Below are positions 59,152 through 64,000 of a stretch of DNA of 64,000 nt, piece after piece. The notes beneath the pieces are model-generated. The model did no database searches. It was given only the letters and a program-made list of their open reading frames with translations, and was not told the origin of the DNA. Each line of letters begins with the position of its first letter. Position 1 is the first letter of the stretch. This DNA comes from Apiosordaria backusii (taxonomy: Eukaryota; Ascomycota; Sordariomycetes; Sordariales; Lasiosphaeriaceae): assembly GCA_030549205.1 (NCBI GenBank), contig JAUKTV010000001.1:3534001-3598000 (forward strand), given 5' to 3'. A program made the translations under genes and the position numbers.

Positions 59152-60192
59152 GGGAGAGGGGGGCGATCGGGTTTCTGGATAACAAGTGGACATCCATTAC
59201 TCAACAACAACAACATTACGCATTGCACAAACACATCACTCTGCAGATACAGAGGCATAGACGTAAATAACAACACAGACAAAAACACCCACTATCAAGA
59301 AAACAGTGCGGTGTGTGCATGGGATGGATCAGGTTTCTGGGAAAGGGGGGGGGGTTAAGGGGGAACAACAGGCCGCAGGGACTTTTTGTGTGCATTCGGG
59401 ATTTTGTTTACAATGGAATTCTCGATACATTATTATACCCATTACTCTCCTTTTTTTTCTCTTGGGTTATCTCAATTTTTCGCTTTTTTTTTTCGTCTTC
59501 GATATAACGTAGGTATCTGAACAAAACAGTATAATATCCTTTTTTTACACTCCTTTTGCGTTTTTTACTTGGTACGTTCCTTACTTGTTGCATGTGTGCA
59601 CTGTGAGATGTCTGAGGATGGAGGGGGATCGACAATAGGAGGGGGGTCGAAGGGAGAGAGACAATGGGGAATGGATGGACATTTTTTTGACAGGACTCAT
59701 TTCTTTTTGGGAAGGTGGGGGGGGGGGTTAGGTTATCCAGGGGTATATTATTGATGCTGGGGAATGAACTGGTTGGGTTTTTGATGGGTGGGAGATACGG
59801 AAGGGATGGGATGGGGTGGTGATGGTTATTGGTATTGGCTTTTTTCCTTGCAAATACTCCTTTTTTTTCCTTTCCTTTGCTTTGACCGTGAATGACTGGA
59901 AGGACGACTTGGGAGAGACGTGGTGTGGGAATGCATGTGTAAAGTTGGGTTAGGTACATACTACTTGGTTTGTACAGTACATACCATTTGCAATACAGAG
60001 ACAGTCTGTGTGAGTTCGTTTGAGACTGGGAATTGTGTACGGAGATGTGCAGTAGCCTCTGTAATGACTAATGTCTACAACAACCAGATTGTAAGTTGAG
60101 AGAAGTGTGAAGTTGGTGAGCAAGTGGTGGGCTGGTGCTGCATTATTTTCCGTATAGGTTCTCTTTTGTGGGCAAGAAAGCAACAATTCAAA
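59152..60192. other. 3' flank with low-complexity tracts
   Basis: About 1 kb after the membrane-protein gene. Holds G runs (59344-59353; 59707-59717) and several T runs (59451-59457, 59484-59493). Probably 3' UTR and the upstream flank of the tRNA gene. No coding gene seen. Confidence 0.5.
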
Positions 60193-60281
60193 CCCCTTGT
60201 GGTGTAGTTGGCTATCACGTTCGGCTGTAAAGGAATTTATTGATTACCGAAAGGTCACCGGCTCGATTCCGGTCGAGGGGA
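60193..60281 (+). tRNA. tRNA-Tyr (GTA) with intron
   Basis: Cloverleaf: acceptor stem CCCCTTG/CGAGGGG (C1-G72, as in eukaryotic tRNA-Tyr), D arm 60202-60218, anticodon stem TTCGG/CCGAA with loop CTGTAA..A and anticodon GTA (60227-60229), T arm ACCGG-CTCGATT-CCGGT, discriminator A. A 15-nt intron (60231-60245) follows the base 3' of the anticodon, the standard place; eukaryotic tRNA-Tyr genes normally carry one. A-box TGGTGTAGTTGG and B-box GGCTCGATTCC are present. Odd point: the T loop begins with C instead of the usual T54. A T6 terminator follows. Confidence 0.88.
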
Positions 60282-60284
60282 CAA

Positions 60285-60290
60285 TTTTTT
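60285..60290 (+). terminator. RNA polymerase III terminator
   Basis: Run of six T starting four bases after the discriminator base of tRNA-Tyr. Confidence 0.8.
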
Positions 60291-60789
60291 ATATTTTGTC
60301 ATCTTTTATTTTGTTTTGTACCTCCACTCTACCTGCTCAGTGGCATCTAAATCCTGGAAGGCAGTTTCCTTTTTTTTTTTTTTTTTTTTAATCTCCCTCG
60401 CTCTTACTTCTCACTGTCGGCGAAAACGGGGTTGATACGTGTGTGTTTGATGCATGGTCAAGGCCGACTGCCGTCAGCTACATCACTCACGCCTACCCAT
60501 CCAGCACATCAGCAGCAGCAGTACCACAATCTCATATCATAACCAAAAACTTCAATTTTACTCTTCCTGTCCCAATAGTTGTATGCCTAACTTTCTCGTG
60601 TCTTTGAAGCTGTATCGATATCCGATTTCCATTTTACCGTTTCTATGCTATATATCTGCTTTTGCTTGCGTGTTTTTCATGCTTTACCACCCACCCCTCC
60701 CAGCAAAAAAAGACCAAAGGAACTAGGTACTTTATGTATCATCATCATCCCTACCATCAACATTTTTACCCTCCTTCATGGAATATAAA
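60291..60789. other. 3' flank of the debranching-enzyme gene
   Basis: About 500 bp between the tRNA and the GDB1 stop. Contains a run of 20 T (60370-60389). Likely the GDB1 3' UTR; no gene. Confidence 0.5.
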
Positions 60790-63700
60790 CTACCGCAAAG
60801 GCAGCGACTTGGCCTCCAGCTGAGCCTGCTCCTCCGCAGCATCCATATACAAGTCAATCAAGCAACCCGCCGACCAAGCCTGTGTAGGCGACTATTCCCA
60901 ACTGTTAGCAAATATTATCCTCACACCCAAACCAAAATGAAAGGGCACTCACAGAATCAGCACACTCCTCCCCATTCTTCTGCGTCAGCTCCGTCAACCC
61001 CGCCCACGGGCTCCTTTCAATCATCTCCTTGCACCCAATCAGTCTCCTCGTAACCTGCTGGAACGCCTCCGTCCTCCCCTCTGCATCCTCCTTGCCCCGT
61101 CTCATCAAGTCAAACTTGAGCAGCGCCCTCAAAAAGAACCCCGTGGGCCACAACCACTCCGGACCCTGGTGGTAATTCCGGCCTTTGCTCGTCGCAAAGT
61201 CATCGCTGTCCTCGCTGTTGCGGTAGTACGGCCTGTAGTTCAGATCGCTTGGGTCGAGCGTGGCCATGCCCGTTGGACCCCGCAAGACAGAATCGGCAAT
61301 GCAAAGCGCGTGCATCGCGTGCTTGGGGTCAAACAGATCTGGGGCGGCGGTCATGGCGATGGGGAAGTTGGGACGGAGCTGGTAGTCCTCATATTCCTTG
61401 CCGGACTTGTACAGATCCTTGTAGATGCCCCTTCGGTTGATAATCGCGGGGTTGACATCGTAGTTCTTGTCGTCTTTGGCGGAGATGGGGACGAAGTAGC
61501 AGCGCTCAAAGTTCTTCTTGATGAGGGCTGCCCAGTCCTTGAAGGAGATTTTGGACCCGTCGGCCTTGCGGACGCCGGATTCCTTGTGCTTGCCTTGCTC
61601 ATGAAGGGAGGCAAGCCACTTGAGGCCGCTGTAGAGCATACCGGTGATCTCAACGGCGGCGCCGTCACGGGGAGTGCCAGGGACGCCCTTGGATCGGGCT
61701 TTTTCGCTCTCGCCCATCTTGTCCATCCAGGTGCCGCAGTTGTCTTGGTTGCCTCCAAAGACAAAGCCGTTGCTCCAGTCGACCTTGATCTCTTGGTTGA
61801 ACCCATTGTCGCTCATTTGCATGTCGAGGTTGGGGCCGGCGTTCGCCTCACGGAACTTCATGCCCTCGGCGTGGCGTTGGAAGACCTCCTGGATGATCTC
61901 GCGGATAGTGCTCTCCTTGCTGTAGGCCCGAGGGTCACTAACATCGAAGTAGGTGTCGTCGTATGGTAAGAAGCGCCTCTTAACCTTCTCGTCAAGCAAT
62001 GACAAGCCATCAGGCACGATGCGAGTGTAGTCTTGAATGCACTGCAAGAAGAACCAGACCGAGTCTCTGGCATTGTATCTCGGATTGATACCACTGCCAA
62101 GGAGGTTGGGAATCATGCCGTGCTTCAGGACACTAGCGAAGGCATGAATGTGTTCCTTGGCCTCGTCAAAGCGACCAGTACCGAGGTAGAGGCCACGAAG
62201 AGAGATGAAGACATCACGTCCCCAGCAGCGAGCCCATTCCACGGCAAAGTGAGGAAGACCAGCAGCAAGCGATGGAACCAGACGATTTGGGTAGAGCGAC
62301 GCAGAGTTGACAAGCCCGGTTTGCTGGACGCTCACCATGCCGAGGCTCTGGAGGAACCACTGGCCCTTCTGGACATTGTTGTTCATGAGGGAGATACCTC
62401 GTTCAAACGCGGCCATATAGGCAGTCCGGAGGACCAAGGCAAAGTACCTTGGAAGAAGGAAGCTGGGAATGCCACGAATAGCATCGAACCGCTCTTTAAG
62501 CCAGGCAGCTGGCTTGTCCAACCGTCTGTAAATCTCCTTCTTAGAGGCACGCTCGAGCCTACCCAAAGTGTAATCAAGCACCCATTGTCCATCACGGAGG
62601 TTCTGGCAGAGTGGGTGGGCCAGGTTATTCTCCTTGATGATATCCTTCATGATACTCCACCAACCCTGAAGACCGGCGTAGACAAGCTTTCCATGTCCGG
62701 GGATGTCATAGACGCCATCTCTCCCCTCGCTGGCATCACGCTCTTCCGGCTCGCACTTGTACAACAGGAAGTTGAGATCAACCAAGTCAAGCTCAGCCAT
62801 GGCAGCCTTGGCTCCCGACGTCACAAATGTGTCCAAACCACTAGAGTGCTCCGCGGCAGGGATCCAAGTCTCAAATAGGGCAATACTTCCAGGAGGGAAC
62901 TTGTCGCGGACCGTGATGATGGTATCCTCGCCCTTGACCTCCATACGAATGCCAGGGAGGCCGATAAGACGGCTGGGAAGACCACGCAGCAGCTTCTTGT
63001 CACTCAAGACCTCTTCGACTGCCTCCTTGCTTGCGTCAACCTCGAGCATCCAGCTACCAAGGTGCTTGGCCTTGGTGCCGGTCAGACGAACCGGGTTGAA
63101 AGCACCGTTCCCGTTTCCGTAACCCGGGAACGCTGTATGGGCGATGAGGAAGTAGCCCTTCCGAGAGCCAGGGTGGACTCTGTGGACCGTGACATACTGA
63201 TCCTCGTGGTGAATATGCGTCTCATCATACCCATCCATGCCCATGAGGGTGTGAATCTGGTTCAGAAGCTTCTTCACACCAGCGATACCGCCCTTGCCTT
63301 CTCCGACCTTGACGGGGAACTTGGATGACTCGGACGTGTAGAGTCTGGTCTCGTGGACAAGCTCAATCAAGCGAGGATAGATTTCATCATAACCCATAAC
63401 GCTACCAGTAGCACTTGCGCACATGCTGACAAGTGCGGCGTTTGGCAGTGTATCCCGGGCATCGCGCTTTTGGGCAGGGACCTCGTTATCGTGGGTGCAG
63501 TCCATGAACAGTGCTTGGACAGGAACTGGCTTGATACGGCGGATGATCTCACGCGTGTATTGTTGTCCATTTGTGCTGTTAGAACCATTGGTCTTCGTGC
63601 CGCTGCGCACTTCGGCACTCGAGATTTCATCCACCTCAAAGCTTCCGATGGGGCGGCCACCGTGACGATGAACGAGGCGGCTCAGTTCACCAGTGCTCCA

Positions 63701-64000
63701 GGCTTGCATTGCCTCGCGGATGAGGGAGCTGATACCAAGTCTCTTCACAAAGACATAGTCCATCTCCTCAGAGCCCGTGAAAAGCTCGGCGACAACATAG
63801 AGGTTAGGTCTCACACGGCGAGCCTCGTCGAGGATGTGCTCGGCAACGTGAAGAGGTGTCGAGTGACAGTTGTCAATGCGGAAACCAGCAAAGTACTTGG
63901 CGAGCATCCGGGCATACTTGGTCATGTGCTCCCACAGCCATGGGCTGTCTTGGGGTCCTGAACCGTATCTGAGCTTTGTGCAATCACCCCAGACAATAAC
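60790..64000 (-). CDS. GDB1: Glycogen debranching enzyme, 3' part (runs off right edge)
   Basis: Minus strand; exons 60953 to beyond 64000 and 60790-60891, with a 61-bp intron 60892-60952 (donor GTGAGT, branch GCTAAC, acceptor ATAG). 1049 residues are in the window of about 1530 usual for the family, so the first third is missing. Visible sequence starts with VIVWGDCTKLRYG. The 4-alpha-glucanotransferase site is shown by GFRIDNCHSTP (nucleophile Asp) and VVAELFTGSEEMD (acid Glu). The amylo-1,6-glucosidase (GH133) part has CWGRDVFISLRGLYLG near 62190-62235, GFVFGGNQDNCGTWMDKMGE near 61710-61770 and HQGPEWLWPTG near 61140-61172, holding its catalytic Asp and Glu. The C-terminus PTQAWSAGCLIDLYMDA comes from the last exon. 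Acts in the cytosol with glycogen phosphorylase to clear branch points. Confidence 0.96.

Noticed and set aside
61169..61969. Plus-strand ORF of 266 codons (and 62033-62878, 63353-63961)
   Set aside because: Antisense shadows of the glycogen debranching enzyme.
1..64000. CRISPR arrays, operons, rRNA genes
   Set aside because: None present; spliceosomal introns show a eukaryotic genome, and the tandem repeats found lack spacers.

Overview
The window looks like a chromosome segment from a filamentous ascomycete, most likely a Sordariomycete. Genes in the right half carry 50-120 bp introns with GTRNGT donors and CTAAC/CTGAC branch sites, and they encode recognisable fungal proteins: Erj5, the glycogen debranching enzyme, a Zn2Cys6 regulator and a fungal STAND-type N-terminal domain. 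The left 36.2 kb is extremely TA-rich, retrotransposon-derived DNA. Its coding frames are broken almost only at former Gln and Trp codons (CAA/CAG to TAA/TAG, TGG to TAG/TGA), and its repeat copies differ almost only by C-to-T and G-to-A changes. This is the signature of repeat-induced point mutation (RIP).

Region 1 (1-36,218) is a nested, fully decayed transposon island. Three copies of one Copia family (Copia-1, about 834-bp LTRs) lie head to tail. Copy A is cut by the window edge, copy B shares an LTR with A, and copy C lacks its 5' half. Copy B is split by a 12.3-kb Gypsy element (9391-21688; 193-bp LTRs; target duplication GATAA). That Gypsy itself contains a solo LTR with target duplication TACTA (20366-20776) and a second LTR-like insert (14471-15350). 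A second Copia family on the minus strand (Copia-2, 28926-35316; 679-bp LTRs; target duplication GTATA) and about 0.9 kb of unassigned RIPed sequence complete the island.

Region 2 (36,219-51,904) is ordinary gene-bearing DNA. It holds a small secreted-protein gene touching the island edge and apparently frameshifted; a Gln-rich coiled-coil protein; a type III-like J-domain protein; the ER J-protein Erj5, tail to tail with it; a STAND-type N-terminal/ankyrin-like protein; a duplicated-domain (DUF7726-like) protein; and an Upc2-like Zn2Cys6 regulator.

Region 3 (51,905-64,000) starts with a gene-poor stretch of about 6.4 kb that holds only a weak small-gene candidate and an 18-bp tandem repeat. 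It is followed by a single-pass membrane protein with a CFEM-like eight-cysteine ectodomain, an intron-containing tRNA-Tyr, and the 3' two thirds of the glycogen debranching enzyme gene, which runs off the right edge. There is no operon-like organisation; the genes appear independently transcribed. All intron coordinates are read from splice motifs and frame continuity, not from transcripts.
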